A stretch of 64,000 nt of DNA from Pelagibacterales bacterium SAG-MED48. GTDB lineage: Bacteria > Pseudomonadota > Alphaproteobacteria > Pelagibacterales > Pelagibacteraceae. How positions within the stretch are numbered: the stretch's first letter is position 1; every line of letters starts with the position of its first letter. The DNA is taken from assembly GCA_014653375.1 (NCBI GenBank), contig JACWEP010000001.1, positions 41,354 to 105,353 of the forward strand, given 5' to 3'. The position numbers and the translations under genes are program-made. A model generated the notes under the pieces. It was not told where the DNA came from and did no database searches. It saw nothing but the letters and a program-made list of their open reading frames with translations. This document shows, in pieces, positions 7,629-17,623 of the stretch.

Positions 7629-9314
7629 ATGTTTAATAAACTAATTAAAATATTAGTAGCCCTTGTAATATTCTATCAGACACCTGTATATTCTAAAAGT
7701 GCTAGTTTTAATGACTTTAATTCAAGAGATTTAACAAATTATTTTTCGGGAATAATTGCATATGAAAATAAAGATAATACAGATGCACTAAAATTTTTTA
7801 ATGCTTCTAAAGTCCTAACAAACAAACATGATATATATTTAAAAAGATATGTGTATTCTTTAGTTTTAGAAAACAAAGTGGCTCAAGCCATCAATGTAAT
7901 TAAAAATAGAAACAATAAAGATAACACAGATTTTTTTAATGCTTATATCCTTTTAGTAGTCGATAGTTTAAAAAAAAATGATTTTAAAAAAGCTGAAGAA
8001 TATTTAACTCAAAGCTTAAAATTTAAAAATCAAAGAAGATTTAATTTAATAATTTCTGAAACATTAAAACAATATGTTTACAGTTTTAAAAATAAGAAAA
8101 TTTTATCTAATAAACAAAATTTTGGAAACTTATCTTTAATATCTCAAATGTTTCAAAGATGTTATCTAAAGAAAAGTAATACTGGGTCTTTTTTTGTAAA
8201 CTTGATTAATAATCAACAAGGAGATTATTCAAGATATATATTTTTTTATATTAACTATTTAATAGAAAATAAAAAAATAGAAAAAGCTAAAGAGATTGCT
8301 GGACAACTTGAATATATTAATTCTACATTATTATTATCACAAAGTAGAAGCTGGATTGAAAATGGAAAATTTAAAGAGTTTAATAAAATTTTTTCATGCA
8401 ACAACCATAATGATATTGTTAGTGAGTTTTTATTTTTAGTTTCAAATCTTTATTCATCTCAGGATGATTTTGAAAATTCAAATTTTTACTTAAATTTGTC
8501 TAATTATTTAAATCCAAATTTCACATTTAATTTATCTCTTGTAGCTGAAAATTTTTATATGAATAAAGAGTATACTAAAGTCAAAGAAGTTTTGAAAAAC
8601 TTTAATAAAGAAGATGAATTCTATTATTGGTTTAGAGTTAAAAAGGAAGCTCAAATGATTATTAAAGAGGATGGTTATGAAGATGGAATAGACTATTTAA
8701 GCACAAAGTTTAATAAAATTAAAAATCCAAATTTAAAAATGGTTTTTGATATTGCAAACTTTTATAAAAACGCAAAAAAGTATGAAGAAGCAATAGATTA
8801 TTATACACAGATTATTTCATCATTAAGTGATAAGTCTGATATGAAGTCAGATTTACTCTATAGACGTGGTGGAAGCTATGAAAGAATGGGTAATTACGAA
8901 AAGTCTGATGAAGACCTGTTACATTCATTGAGAATTAATCCAGATGACGCATATGCTCTTAATTATTTAGCATACTCCTGGTTGGAACGTGATTATAAGA
9001 TTGATGAAGCTTTTCAAATGTTGGAAAAAGCATACGCAGCTAAAAGTGAAGATCCTTACATTATAGATTCAATAGGTTGGGCTTATTATTTAATAGATAA
9101 TTATGTTGAGGCAGAGAAATATTTAAAAAGAGCAGTAGAATTAATGCCAGAAGACCCAATAGTTAACGATCATTATGGAGATATTTTGTGGAAATTAAAT
9201 CGTAAAATTCAAGCAAGATATTTTTGGAATAATGTTTTAAGCTTTGATGATACTGATGAAGATATAAGAAAAAATATAAATATTAAAATCATAGAAGGTC
9301 TTAAAAATAGCTAA
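7629..9314 (+). CDS. TPR-repeat protein, exported
   Basis: A 561-residue protein with an N-terminal signal peptide (hydrophobic stretch to about residue 20, ending VYSKSA). Helical repeats fill the rest. Clear tetratricopeptide units lie at about residues 370-530, for example YRRGGSYERMGNYEKSDEDL, ALNYLAYSWLE and SIGWAYYLIDNYVEAEKYL. Such proteins usually hold other proteins in the envelope. The gene directly precedes ispE with no gap, an arrangement often seen in alphaproteobacteria. No specific partner can be named. Confidence 0.8.
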   Translation: MFNKLIKILVALVIFYQTPVYSKSASFNDFNSRDLTNYFSGIIAYENKDNTDALKFFNASKVLTNKHDIYLKRYVYSLVLENKVAQAINVIKNRNNKDNTDFFNAYILLVVDSLKKNDFKKAEEYLTQSLKFKNQRRFNLIISETLKQYVYSFKNKKILSNKQNFGNLSLISQMFQRCYLKKSNTGSFFVNLINNQQGDYSRYIFFYINYLIENKKIEKAKEIAGQLEYINSTLLLSQSRSWIENGKFKEFNKIFSCNNHNDIVSEFLFLVSNLYSSQDDFENSNFYLNLSNYLNPNFTFNLSLVAENFYMNKEYTKVKEVLKNFNKEDEFYYWFRVKKEAQMIIKEDGYEDGIDYLSTKFNKIKNPNLKMVFDIANFYKNAKKYEEAIDYYTQIISSLSDKSDMKSDLLYRRGGSYERMGNYEKSDEDLLHSLRINPDDAYALNYLAYSWLERDYKIDEAFQMLEKAYAAKSEDPYIIDSIGWAYYLIDNYVEAEKYLKRAVELMPEDPIVNDHYGDILWKLNRKIQARYFWNNVLSFDDTDEDIRKNINIKIIEGLKNS

Positions 9315-10160
9315 ATGAGCTTTATTGAAGTGAAATCATTTGCTAAAATTAATTTAGCATTGAATGTTACAGGTAAATTAAAATTATTACATAAAATTGA
9401 GAGTATTGTTTCGTTCATTAGTTTGAGTGATTTAATTTTTATTAAGAAAATTAAAGGACCCAACCATCGAATTTCTTTTTATGGAAATTTTTCAAAAAAT
9501 ATTGATAGTGATAATACCGTTGTAAAACTTTTTAAAATTCTTGATAAAAAAAAACTATTAAAAGATAGAAAGTTTCAGATTAGAATTAAAAAAAATATAC
9601 CACAAAAAGCAGGACTAGGTGGAGGATCTATGAATGCATCAAGTGTTTTAAATTTCCTAATTAAAAAAAAAATTGTAAAGATCAGTCAAAAACAAATTCA
9701 AAATATTTCTAGTTTAATTGGTTCTGATGTAATTTTAGGAGTCAATTATTCAAGTGCTATATTGAAATCTAATAATATGGTTAAAAAGTTTTCTAAGTGC
9801 CCTATATTTCATACACTCCTGGTTAAACCAAATTTTGGTTGTTCTACAAAAGTAATTTATTCAAGAGTAAAAAAAATTACAAATTCCAAGTTTAATAATC
9901 CAAAAAAATTAATGTTTAATCCTGAGTATTTGGCAAGGCAAGAAAATGCCTTGGAACTAGCTGCATTTTCTAGATACCCAAAACTCAAAAGAATTAAATC
10001 TTTTTTAGAAAATTTAAAAAACCCATTATTTGTAAGAATGACGGGTTCGGGCTCAGTAATAATTGCGTATTACCAGTCAAAAAAAGATTGTGAACTGGCA
10101 AAAGTTCAATTTAAAAGGAAATATAAAAATTATTGGTGCAATACATCAAAAACTATATAA
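9315..10160 (+). CDS. ispE: 4-diphosphocytidyl-2-C-methyl-D-erythritol kinase
   Basis: A GHMP kinase of the non-mevalonate isoprenoid pathway that phosphorylates CDP-methylerythritol. In 281 residues it has the N-terminal FAKINLALNV substrate motif (Lys and Asn conserved), the ATP-binding P-x-K-A-G-L-G-G-G-S loop near residue 94, and the C-terminal glycine motif RMTGSGSVIIAY. The start directly follows the stop of the TPR gene. It is followed by a T-run (about 10161-10172) and the tRNA-Gln gene. Confidence 0.93.
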   Translation: MSFIEVKSFAKINLALNVTGKLKLLHKIESIVSFISLSDLIFIKKIKGPNHRISFYGNFSKNIDSDNTVVKLFKILDKKKLLKDRKFQIRIKKNIPQKAGLGGGSMNASSVLNFLIKKKIVKISQKQIQNISSLIGSDVILGVNYSSAILKSNNMVKKFSKCPIFHTLLVKPNFGCSTKVIYSRVKKITNSKFNNPKKLMFNPEYLARQENALELAAFSRYPKLKRIKSFLENLKNPLFVRMTGSGSVIIAYYQSKKDCELAKVQFKRKYKNYWCNTSKTI

Positions 10161-10192
10161 TTTTTTTTTTTTGTGATATATGAAATAAATAT

Positions 10193-10266
10193 TGGCCCAT
10201 GGTGAAGTGGTATCACATCTGTTTTTGGTACAGAGATCCGAGGTTCGAATCCTTGTGGGCCAGCCA
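10193..10266 (+). tRNA. tRNA-Gln (anticodon TTG), CCA encoded
   Basis: A cloverleaf folds from 10193. The acceptor TGGCCCA pairs with TGGGCCA (10256-10262). The anticodon stem TCTGT/ACAGA (10218-10222, 10230-10234) encloses a loop with TTG at 10225-10227. The T-arm has the usual GGTTCGAATCC. The U1-A72 pair and G73 are typical of glutamine tRNAs. The 3' CCA is encoded at 10264-10266, four bases before the cca start codon. Confidence 0.95.
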
Positions 10267-10269
10267 CAT

Positions 10270-11544
10270 ATGAATAACTTATTAGATAGAATTTTTTTTA
10301 GATCAAAAAACCTTGATTATATAAGTCAAAATCTAAAAGATATTACTAACCAGACGCCTGCCAATAAAATCTTTGAAGCTATTAATAACTATTCAGAAAG
10401 TAGTGAGATTAGATACGTGGGCGGATGTATTAGAAAGGTTATAAAAAAAGAAACTATTGATGATATTGATCTAGCAACAAATTTAAAACCAGATGAAGTC
10501 TGTGAGGCACTAAAAAAAAAAAATATTAATTTTTATGAAACTGGTGTTGAGCACGGAACAATAACTGCAATAATTGATAAATATAAATATGAAATTACCT
10601 CACTAAGAAAAGATGTAACAACAGATGGAAGACATGCAAAAGTTGAATTTTCTTTAGACTGGAAAGAAGATGCTTCAAGAAGAGATTTTTCAATTAATTC
10701 AATTTATTCAGATGGTGAAGGAAATTTATTTGATCCAAATAATGGAAAAAAAGACTTAGATGAAGGTTCAATTAATTTTATTGGAGATACTGAGGATAGA
10801 ATTAAAGAGGATTACCTAAGAATACTTAGATATATTCGTTTTTTTCTCAATTATTCAAAACATGAACATGACCCTGAAATAATTAAAGTAATAAAAAGAA
10901 ATATTGATGGAATATCTAAATTATCTGGTGAGAGATTATTAGATGAATTTAAAAAACTAACAAAATCTAATGGTTTTATAAAACTTTTTAAAGACAAAGA
11001 TAGTTTGGAACTTATAGAAATTATATTTCCTCAATTAAAAAATTTAGAAAGATTTAAAAAATTAAATCCTTATGCAAATGATAATTTATTAAAAATTGAT
11101 TTTATTTTTCTACTAGCACTCATGATAATTGATGGAACTGATAATACTGATTACTTTTTTTATAAATTTAGTATGTCTAAAAAGGACCAAAAAAGATTAA
11201 AATTAATTGATCTTTTTTATAAAGAAAAAATTAATATTAAAAATTTTACAGAAAAAAATTTTAATAAGATCTTTTATTATAATGGTAAGCAAGCTGTAAG
11301 TGATATTATTAATTTTAAGTTATTTACATCAAGTAAAGTGGAAAAAAAACTGATTAAATTAATGGAAACTTATCAAGATAAAGTAATCCCAACTATGCCA
11401 GTGGGAGCCAATTTACTTATGAATAAATATAATATTCCTGAAGGCAAAACATTGGGTAGTAAATTAAAAATGATTGAAGAAATTTGGGTAGGTAATAATT
11501 TTAATATTACTGATAAACAAGTCGAAAAAATTGCTAAAAATTAG
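10270..11544 (+). CDS. cca: tRNA CCA-adding enzyme / poly(A) polymerase family nucleotidyltransferase
   Basis: A class II nucleotidyltransferase that repairs or adds the CCA end of tRNAs. From the ATG at 10270 it has 424 residues; an open frame upstream runs through the tRNA and is not coding. The head has VGGCIRK, the metal-binding D-x-D in DDIDLAT, ERF-type R-R-D-F-S-I-N, and DPNNGKKDL; the neck has LRILRYIRFF. It starts 4 bases after the tRNA-Gln CCA and ends in a TTAG sequence interlocked with the greA stop. CCA-adding versus A-adding specificity cannot be told by eye. Confidence 0.9.
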   Translation: MNNLLDRIFFRSKNLDYISQNLKDITNQTPANKIFEAINNYSESSEIRYVGGCIRKVIKKETIDDIDLATNLKPDEVCEALKKKNINFYETGVEHGTITAIIDKYKYEITSLRKDVTTDGRHAKVEFSLDWKEDASRRDFSINSIYSDGEGNLFDPNNGKKDLDEGSINFIGDTEDRIKEDYLRILRYIRFFLNYSKHEHDPEIIKVIKRNIDGISKLSGERLLDEFKKLTKSNGFIKLFKDKDSLELIEIIFPQLKNLERFKKLNPYANDNLLKIDFIFLLALMIIDGTDNTDYFFYKFSMSKKDQKRLKLIDLFYKEKINIKNFTEKNFNKIFYYNGKQAVSDIINFKLFTSSKVEKKLIKLMETYQDKVIPTMPVGANLLMNKYNIPEGKTLGSKLKMIEEIWVGNNFNITDKQVEKIAKN

Positions 11545-12017
11545 ATATATTTTACGTCTTTAATTTTAAAATTTTTAACTCCAGCCGGAGTTTTAATTTC
11601 TACTAAATCGTTTTTGTTTTTACCTATTAGTCCTCTACCTATTGGAGATTGAAAAAAGATTAATTTTTGTTTCAAATCGGCCTCATCTTTCCCGACTATT
11701 TTATAACTAATTTTTTCTCCATTATCCAAATTTTCTAAAAAAACAGTAGAACCAAAAATTACTTTTCCATCATTATTTAATTTTGTAACATCAATAACAT
11801 TTGCTCTAGCTATGATATCGTTGATTTCTGTTATTCTACCTTCGTTATGAGATTGTTCCTCTTTTGCGGCATGATATTCAGCATTTTCCTTGAGATCCCC
11901 ATGTGATCTTGCTTCGGATATAGCGGCCACTATTTCTGGTCTTTTCTTTTCTTTTAAAAAAACTAGCTCTTCTTCTAATCTATTCAAACCATTTAATGTG
12001 ATTGGTTCTTTATCCAT
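11541..12017 (-). CDS. greA: Transcription elongation factor GreA
   Basis: Rescues backtracked RNA polymerase by stimulating transcript cleavage. At 158 residues it has the family's usual length. The N-terminal coiled coil holds the signature SEARSHGDLKENAEYHAAKE with the acidic tip DLKENAEY. The C-terminal FKBP-like domain ends with SPIGRGLIGKN. It lies 3 bases downstream of hemF on the same strand. Confidence 0.96.
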   Translation of the reverse strand: MDKEPITLNGLNRLEEELVFLKEKKRPEIVAAISEARSHGDLKENAEYHAAKEEQSHNEGRITEINDIIARANVIDVTKLNNDGKVIFGSTVFLENLDNGEKISYKIVGKDEADLKQKLIFFQSPIGRGLIGKNKNDLVEIKTPAGVKNFKIKDVKYI

Positions 12018-12020
12018 TTT

Positions 12021-12848
12021 TTATTTCCATTTTGCAATTGGAGGTAACGACATTAATATTCCTTCTACGTTTCCACCTGTTTGTAAGCCAAATTTTGTAC
12101 CTCGATCATATAACAAATTAAACTCTGCATATCGACCTCTTTTAATATACTGCATCTCTTTATCTTTTAAAGTCCATTTTTTTTTAATTTTTCTTTTGAT
12201 AATATCATTAAATATCATTTGAAAAGTAACACCCACATCTCTTACAAATTGAAAATCTTTCTCAAAATTTTTTTTTTTATAATCAAAAAAAATTCCACCA
12301 ATTCCTCTAGCTTCATTTCGATGGGGTAGGTAAAAATATTCATCACACCATTTTTTATATTTTTTGTAATAATTTTTATTATGTCGATCACACATTGACT
12401 TTAAGGTTTTGTGAAATTTTTTCTTTTCATTGATATCTTTGCTTGAAGGCGTAACATCCATCCCTCCTCCAAACCAATTTTGTGTCGTACAAATATATCT
12501 GGTATTGAAGTGCATTGCTGGGATATTGGGGTTTTTCATATGCATTACAACTGATATTCCTGAAGCCCAAAATCTAGGATCTTTACTAGCTCCTGGAATT
12601 TTATTTTGAAATTCTATTGGAAATTTTCCATCAACTTTTGAAAAATTAACACCTACTTTTTCAAAAATCTTTCCGTCTTTAATAATTCTGTATTCACCAC
12701 CACCTTCATCTTTGTCTTTATTTCTTTTCCAAGTAGTTGATTTAAATTTTAATTTATTTTTTTCTAATTTGATAATATCATCACAGATTGCATTTTGGAG
12801 TAGCTTAAACCAATTGCTAGCCAGGTCTTTTTTAATATTTAAATCCAT
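12021..12848 (-). CDS. hemF: Oxygen-dependent coproporphyrinogen III oxidase
   Basis: Converts coproporphyrinogen III to protoporphyrinogen IX using O2, in heme synthesis. The 275-residue protein carries the family signatures GVNFSKVDGKFP, FWASGISVVMHMKNP, the WFGGGMDVTPS core, and YLPHRNEARGIGGIFFD. The C terminus FNLLYDRGTKFGLQTGG is typical. It abuts trmL upstream. An aerobic enzyme fits an oxygen-respiring marine cell and the nearby petABC operon. Confidence 0.96.
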   Translation of the reverse strand: MDLNIKKDLASNWFKLLQNAICDDIIKLEKNKLKFKSTTWKRNKDKDEGGGEYRIIKDGKIFEKVGVNFSKVDGKFPIEFQNKIPGASKDPRFWASGISVVMHMKNPNIPAMHFNTRYICTTQNWFGGGMDVTPSSKDINEKKKFHKTLKSMCDRHNKNYYKKYKKWCDEYFYLPHRNEARGIGGIFFDYKKKNFEKDFQFVRDVGVTFQMIFNDIIKRKIKKKWTLKDKEMQYIKRGRYAEFNLLYDRGTKFGLQTGGNVEGILMSLPPIAKWK

Positions 12849-13322
12849 TTATATTATTTCTGTTTGTCTTAAACTTTCAGCTAAAACAATTGCAACTGAA
12901 GATGCAATATTAAGAGATCTAAAATTATTATTCATTGGTATTTTTAATCGGTTTTCTGTTAATTGATGAATACTTTCTGGCACCCCAGCACTTTCACGAC
13001 CAAATAATATTGTGTCATCTGAATTAAACTTAAATTTAGTATAAGATATCGATCCCTTTGTTGTCATCAATACAATTCTCTGATTCTTTTTAGCTTCAAA
13101 AAATTTATCTGAGCTTTGATAGAATTTAATTTGATTATGATCCATATAGTCCATAACCACTCTTTTAAAGCGTTTATCTGTTAAAAGAAAACCACAGGGT
13201 TCAATTATTTCTAATTTTGCCCCCAAACATGCGCAAGTTCTAATTATTGCTGCTGTATTTTGAGGAATATCAGGCTCATATAGTGCAATTATAGGTCTTA
13301 GAATTGTTGAATTCTGTGTCAT
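12849..13322 (-). CDS. trmL: tRNA (cytidine/uridine-34-2'-O)-methyltransferase TrmL
   Basis: A SpoU/TrmH-class knotted methyltransferase of 157 residues that 2'-O-methylates wobble position 34 of leucine tRNAs. Diagnostic stretches are YEPDIPQNTAAIIRTCACLG, then LFGRESAGVPE (SAM loop) and IPMNNNFRSLNIASSVAIV in the knot. The start faces petA across a 92-base divergent spacer. It is directly followed by hemF with no gap. Confidence 0.93.
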   Translation of the reverse strand: MTQNSTILRPIIALYEPDIPQNTAAIIRTCACLGAKLEIIEPCGFLLTDKRFKRVVMDYMDHNQIKFYQSSDKFFEAKKNQRIVLMTTKGSISYTKFKFNSDDTILFGRESAGVPESIHQLTENRLKIPMNNNFRSLNIASSVAIVLAESLRQTEII

Positions 13323-13414
13323 TCTATCAGTAGTAAAAATATTATTTTATATTATATGAATTCGTATATTAAGTAATTTAAATCAATATTAGACAAGATA
13401 AACAACTAAAATAG

Positions 13415-13924
13415 ATGTCAGATAAAAAACCAGAAAGACGAGATTTTTTATTTACTGCCTCATATGCTGTGGGAGCAGTAGGAGTTGCTGCAGTTGTTTG
13501 GCCACTAGTTGATCAGATGAATCCTGATGCTTCAGTAAAGGCACTAGCTAGCACAGAAGTTGATGTAAGTTCAGTTAAACCTGGAAACACCATCACAGTA
13601 CTTTGGAGAGGTAAACCAGTTTTTATAAGAAGAAGAACCCAAGATGAAATTTCAGAAGCAAAATCTGTTAAGATGGAAGATTTAAAACATCCTGAAAAAG
13701 ATGAGGATAGAGCAAAAGATCCAGAATGGCTAGTGATGCTTGGAGTTTGTACTCACCTTGGATGTGTACCTTTAAATGATAAGGGTGACTATGATGGTTG
13801 GTTTTGTCCGTGCCATGGTTCACACTATGATACTTCAGGTAGAATTAGAAAAGGTCCAGCACCGTTAAATATGGAAGTTCCTAAATATGAATTTGTTAAC
13901 GCTAATACAATCAAAATTGGTTAA
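13415..13924 (+). CDS. petA: Ubiquinol-cytochrome c reductase Rieske iron-sulfur subunit
   Basis: Carries electrons from ubiquinol to cytochrome c1 in complex III. In 169 residues there is a Tat-type leader (RRDF at 8-11 followed by one membrane helix to about 31). The cluster loops are C112-T-H114-L-G-C117 and C131-P-C133-H134-G-S, which supply the two Cys and two His ligands plus the disulfide. It is the first gene of petABC; the next starts 5 bases later. The spacer upstream has an imperfect palindrome around GAATTC at 13358-13363. Confidence 0.97.
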   Translation: MSDKKPERRDFLFTASYAVGAVGVAAVVWPLVDQMNPDASVKALASTEVDVSSVKPGNTITVLWRGKPVFIRRRTQDEISEAKSVKMEDLKHPEKDEDRAKDPEWLVMLGVCTHLGCVPLNDKGDYDGWFCPCHGSHYDTSGRIRKGPAPLNMEVPKYEFVNANTIKIG

Positions 13925-13929
13925 ATTAT

Positions 13930-15192
13930 ATGAGTGATCACGAATACGTACCTTCATCAAAATTTGGAAAATGGTTTAACGATAGACTACCGTTACTTAC
14001 ATTGGCGAGTCATCTAACTGATTATCCAACTCCTAAGAATTTAAATTATTGGTGGACTTTTGGTGGAATTTTAACTTTCTGTTTAATAACTCAAATTGTA
14101 ACCGGTTTAACTCTTGCAATGCATTACATCGCACATGCAGATATGGCTTTTGAAAGCGTCGAACATATTATGAGAGATGTAAACTATGGTTGGTTAATTA
14201 GATATATTCATGCAAATGGTGCTTCAATGTTTTTTCTAGCAGTTTACATTCATATTTTTCGATCTTTATTTTATGGATCTTATAAATCTCCAAGAGAAAT
14301 TATCTGGATTATTGGAATAATTATTTACTTATTGATGATGGCAGCTGCATTTATGGGTTATGTACTACCTTGGGGGCAAATGAGTTTTTGGGGAGCAACA
14401 GTTATAACTAATTTATTCAGTGCAATACCATTAGTGGGAGAAGGTATTGTAACTTGGTTATGGGGAGGATATTCAGTTGATAATCCAACTTTAACAAGAT
14501 TTTTTACACTTCATTATTTAATTCCTTTTTTAATTTTAGGTCTTGTTGTTTTGCATATATGGGCATTACATGTTCCAGGGAATAATAATCCAATTGGAAT
14601 AGATGTTAAAAAACCATCAAAAGACACTGTGCCATTTCATCCATACATAGTTATTAAGGATGGTTTTGCATTGCTAATGTTTATGATTGTCTTTGCATTT
14701 TTTGTTTTTTATTCACCAAATATTTTAGGCCACGCTGACAATTACATTGAAGCAAATCCAATGGTTACTCCAGCTCATATTGTCCCTGAATGGTATTTAC
14801 TACCTTTCTATGCAATTTTAAGATCGGTGCCTGATAAACTTCTTGGTGTAGTTGCGATGTTGTCTGCAATCTTGATATTAGCTGCTCTACCTTGGTTAGA
14901 TACATCAAAAATAAGATCAGCTGTATTTAGACCACTATACAAACAGTTTTATTGGATACTTGTCGCCGATGTTTTGATACTAGGATACATTGGAGCAATG
15001 CCAGCCGAAGGTCTTTATTTACTAATAGCAAGAGTAGCGACAGCATATTACTTCCTTCACTTTCTGGTTATTTTGCCTGTACTTGGGTTTAAGGAAAAAA
15101 CTATACCAGTTCCCCTAAGTATTACAGAACCTATTCTTGGAGGCTCTCCAAATTTAGCAATGGCTAAAAACAAAGAAAGCCTAGATAAATAA
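13930..15192 (+). CDS. petB: Cytochrome b of complex III
   Basis: The 420-residue membrane core of the bc1 complex, binding two b hemes and the quinol sites. Eight hydrophobic helices are evident. Landmarks include the heme-ligand histidine regions ([13 protein letters not shown] and [13 protein letters not shown]), [19 protein letters not shown] near the Qo site, and [13 protein letters not shown] with the PEWY motif. Its stop and the GTG start of petC are one base apart, so the genes are co-translated. Confidence 0.97.
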   Translation: MSDHEYVPSSKFGKWFNDRLPLLTLASHLTDYPTPKNLNYWWTFGGILTFCLITQIVTGLTLAMHYIAHADMAFESVEHIMRDVNYGWLIRYIHANGASMFFLAVYIHIFRSLFYGSYKSPREIIWIIGIIIYLLMMAAAFMGYVLPWGQMSFWGATVITNLFSAIPLVGEGIVTWLWGGYSVDNPTLTRFFTLHYLIPFLILGLVVLHIWALHVPGNNNPIGIDVKKPSKDTVPFHPYIVIKDGFALLMFMIVFAFFVFYSPNILGHADNYIEANPMVTPAHIVPEWYLLPFYAILRSVPDKLLGVVAMLSAILILAALPWLDTSKIRSAVFRPLYKQFYWILVADVLILGYIGAMPAEGLYLLIARVATAYYFLHFLVILPVLGFKEKTIPVPLSITEPILGGSPNLAMAKNKESLDK

Positions 15193-15193
15193 A

Positions 15194-15973
15194 GTGAAGA
15201 ATTTTATTAAATTATTTTCAATTCTGGTCTTATTTTTTTTTACAATTACCCAATCAAACTCAGCTGAAAAAATTGATTATTTAAAAACTGATTGGAGCTT
15301 TAAGGGACTTTTTGGTAAATTTGATAGGGGTTCGCTTCAAAGAGGCTATCAGGTTTATACGGAAGTCTGTGCTGCCTGCCATTCGATGAAATATTTAAGT
15401 TATAGAAATTTAGGAGAAAAGGGTGGGCCAGAATTTTCAGAAGCAGAAACTAAAGCAATTGCAGCATCTTTTGAAGTAACCGATGGACCTAATGCAGATG
15501 GCGAAATGTTTGAAAGACCAGCAAAGCTATCTGATAAATTTGTAATGCCATATGAAAATGTTAAAGCTGCGCAAGCTGCTAATGGTGGTGCATATCCACC
15601 AGACATGTCAGTTTTAGTAAAAGCAAGAGGTGGTGGGGTAGATTATATTTATTCATTGCTTCAAGGTTATGAAGAAGTACCAAGTGGAATGACATTAGAT
15701 GAAGGTGTTCATTACAATAAATACATGTATGGAAATAAAATTAGAATGTCTGCTCCACTTTCAGAAGATATAGTTGAATATGGAGATGGTACTAAAGCAA
15801 CTGTTGAGCAAATGTCAAAAGATGTAACTACATTTTTAATGTGGGCAGCTGAGCCTCATTTAGAAGCTAGACATCAAATGGGTTTTAAAGCAATTGTGTA
15901 TTTAATTATTTTAACTACCTTGGTATATTTTAGTATGAAAAAAATCTGGTCACGTGTTGAATCTGAAGTTTAA
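15194..15973 (+). CDS. petC: Cytochrome c1 of complex III
   Basis: Accepts electrons from the Rieske centre and passes them to soluble cytochrome c. The GTG start at 15194 gives 259 residues with a signal peptide (cleavage near SNSA, about residue 24). The heme-binding C59-A-A-C62-H63 is clear. A distal Met lies probably in the YGNKIRMSAPL segment, and one C-terminal helix (KAIVYLIILTTLVYFSM) anchors it. The 3' end overlaps convergent ychF by 24 bases, leaving no room for a terminator between them. Confidence 0.96.
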   Translation: MKNFIKLFSILVLFFFTITQSNSAEKIDYLKTDWSFKGLFGKFDRGSLQRGYQVYTEVCAACHSMKYLSYRNLGEKGGPEFSEAETKAIAASFEVTDGPNADGEMFERPAKLSDKFVMPYENVKAAQAANGGAYPPDMSVLVKARGGGVDYIYSLLQGYEEVPSGMTLDEGVHYNKYMYGNKIRMSAPLSEDIVEYGDGTKATVEQMSKDVTTFLMWAAEPHLEARHQMGFKAIVYLIILTTLVYFSMKKIWSRVESEV

Positions 15974-17023
15974 AACATCTCCATCTTTTACAATATAATC
16001 TTTACCTTCTAGTCTCATTTTACCGTTAGTTTTTGAATTAACCCACCCATCATTTGTAATAAAATCATTATAAGAGACTGTCTCAGCTCTAATAAATCCT
16101 TTTTCAAAATCAGTATGTATTTCACCGGCTGCTTTTGGGGCTGTACAGTTTTTTTGAATGGTCCAAGCTCTAGTTTCTTCTGGTCCAGACGTAAAATATG
16201 TATCTAGTTCTAAGATTTTGTATCCTTTTTGAATTAACAGACTTAATCCAGTTTCTTTTAAACCAATCATTTCCATATAATTTTTTCTCTCGTTTGATTC
16301 TAGTTCATTAATTTGATTTTCTATATCAGCAGATACAATTAAAGTATTTTCTTCACCAAATTTTTCTATAAATTTTTGAGTATATTGGTTTCCTTCCTGA
16401 ACACTTTGTTCATCTACATTGCAAACAAATATTTTTGGCTTAATTGACAATAAGCCGCTTTGATTAAGTAGTTTGTTGTCAAATTGAGATTTTAAAACTG
16501 ATATATCTTTATCATTATTGATACAGTCCAATGCAACTTCCAATATCTTTAATTGTTCTTCATCAACATTTTTTTTGTTACTTTTTTCTAATCTTTTTTG
16601 GATAGACTCCAAATCAGCTAGCATCATTTCTGTTTCAATTATTTCAAGATCTCTAATAGGGTCTACAGTTGGATTAACATTTTGAATATCATCAGAATCA
16701 AAACATCTGATCATATGAATGATTGCGTCGACTTCTCTGATATGAGAGAGAAATTTATTACCTAATCCCTCACCTTTAGATGCACCTTTTACTAGGCCCG
16801 CAATATCAACAAATTCAATAGTTGTATTTATAATTTTTTTAGAATTTGAAACTTTTGATAAATTATTTAATCTTTCATCTGGAACAGGAACAACACCCAC
16901 GTTTGGATCTATCGTACAAAAGGGAAAGTTTGCTGCTTGAGCTTTACTCGAATTAGTTAAAGCATTAAATAAAGTAGATTTACCGACGTTGGGCAAACCA
17001 ACAATTCCACATTTAAAACTCAT
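15950..17023 (-). CDS. ychF: Ribosome-associated ATPase YchF
   Basis: An Obg-family P-loop protein of 357 residues that binds ATP rather than GTP. The P-loop GLPNVGKST is at 9-17, DIAGLVKGASKGEGLGN follows, and the position of the guanine-specificity motif reads NVDE instead of NKxD, as in YchF. A C-terminal TGS domain (TYFTSGPEETRAWTIQ) is present. It overlaps pth by one base in a TAATG-type junction, a pth-ychF pairing widespread in bacteria. Confidence 0.96.
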   Translation of the reverse strand: MSFKCGIVGLPNVGKSTLFNALTNSSKAQAANFPFCTIDPNVGVVPVPDERLNNLSKVSNSKKIINTTIEFVDIAGLVKGASKGEGLGNKFLSHIREVDAIIHMIRCFDSDDIQNVNPTVDPIRDLEIIETEMMLADLESIQKRLEKSNKKNVDEEQLKILEVALDCINNDKDISVLKSQFDNKLLNQSGLLSIKPKIFVCNVDEQSVQEGNQYTQKFIEKFGEENTLIVSADIENQINELESNERKNYMEMIGLKETGLSLLIQKGYKILELDTYFTSGPEETRAWTIQKNCTAPKAAGEIHTDFEKGFIRAETVSYNDFITNDGWVNSKTNGKMRLEGKDYIVKDGDVLNFRFNT

Positions 17024-17586
17024 TATTTAGTATTGTTTACGGTACTGGAGAATAAATCTAATTTTTTTTCTACCAGAATTGAAATAGAATTATTAATGTT
17101 GTCAGAAATCTTTTCTATATTTAGCATTTCATCCTCTTCGAAATTTTGAAGAACAAAATCACCAACTTCAATATTTTCTTTAGGTTTTCCAATCCCAATT
17201 CTCACTCTTGAGTAGTCTTTACCTATAAATTTATCAATTGATGCAATTCCATTATGTCCTGCGCTTGATCCACCAAATTTTGCTTTAATCTTTCCAAATT
17301 CAACATCAAGATCATCATGAAAAACAATCACATCTTCTGCATCTATTTTAAAATATTCAATAAGCTCCCTAATACAGATTCCAGAATTATTCATAAAAGT
17401 TAAAGGTTTGATAGCATAAATTTTTTGATCTCCAACATTTCCAGTTGTAAGAAGCCCTTTAAACTTGGGTTTTTGTTTTGATAAGCCAAATTTTTTATTA
17501 ATAGAGTCTATAATTTTAAAACCAACATTATGTCTATTATTTTCACTATCTGGTGTTGGATTACCTAGACCTACAAATAAAAGCAT
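17023..17586 (-). CDS. pth: Peptidyl-tRNA hydrolase
   Basis: Releases tRNA from prematurely dropped peptidyl-tRNAs. The 187 residues include the N-terminal VGLGNPTPDSENNRHNVGF with the catalytic His, the KPLTFMNNSG segment, and HDDLDVEFGKIKAKFGGSSAGHNG. It lies between rplY (37-base spacer) and ychF, in the usual rplY-pth-ychF order. Confidence 0.96.
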   Translation of the reverse strand: MLLFVGLGNPTPDSENNRHNVGFKIIDSINKKFGLSKQKPKFKGLLTTGNVGDQKIYAIKPLTFMNNSGICIRELIEYFKIDAEDVIVFHDDLDVEFGKIKAKFGGSSAGHNGIASIDKFIGKDYSRVRIGIGKPKENIEVGDFVLQNFEEDEMLNIEKISDNINNSISILVEKKLDLFSSTVNNTK

Positions 17587-17623
17587 ATTTTTCTAATGGG
17601 TAGTAGTATTTAACTTTAACAGT

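Noticed and set aside
10192..10269. In-frame N-terminal extension of the CCA-adding enzyme
   Set aside because: It would translate through the tRNA-Gln gene; the ATG at 10270 starts where homologues do.
13351..13370. Imperfect palindrome around GAATTC in the trmL/petA spacer
   Set aside because: Two internal mismatches and an A+T background make it unconvincing as an operator.
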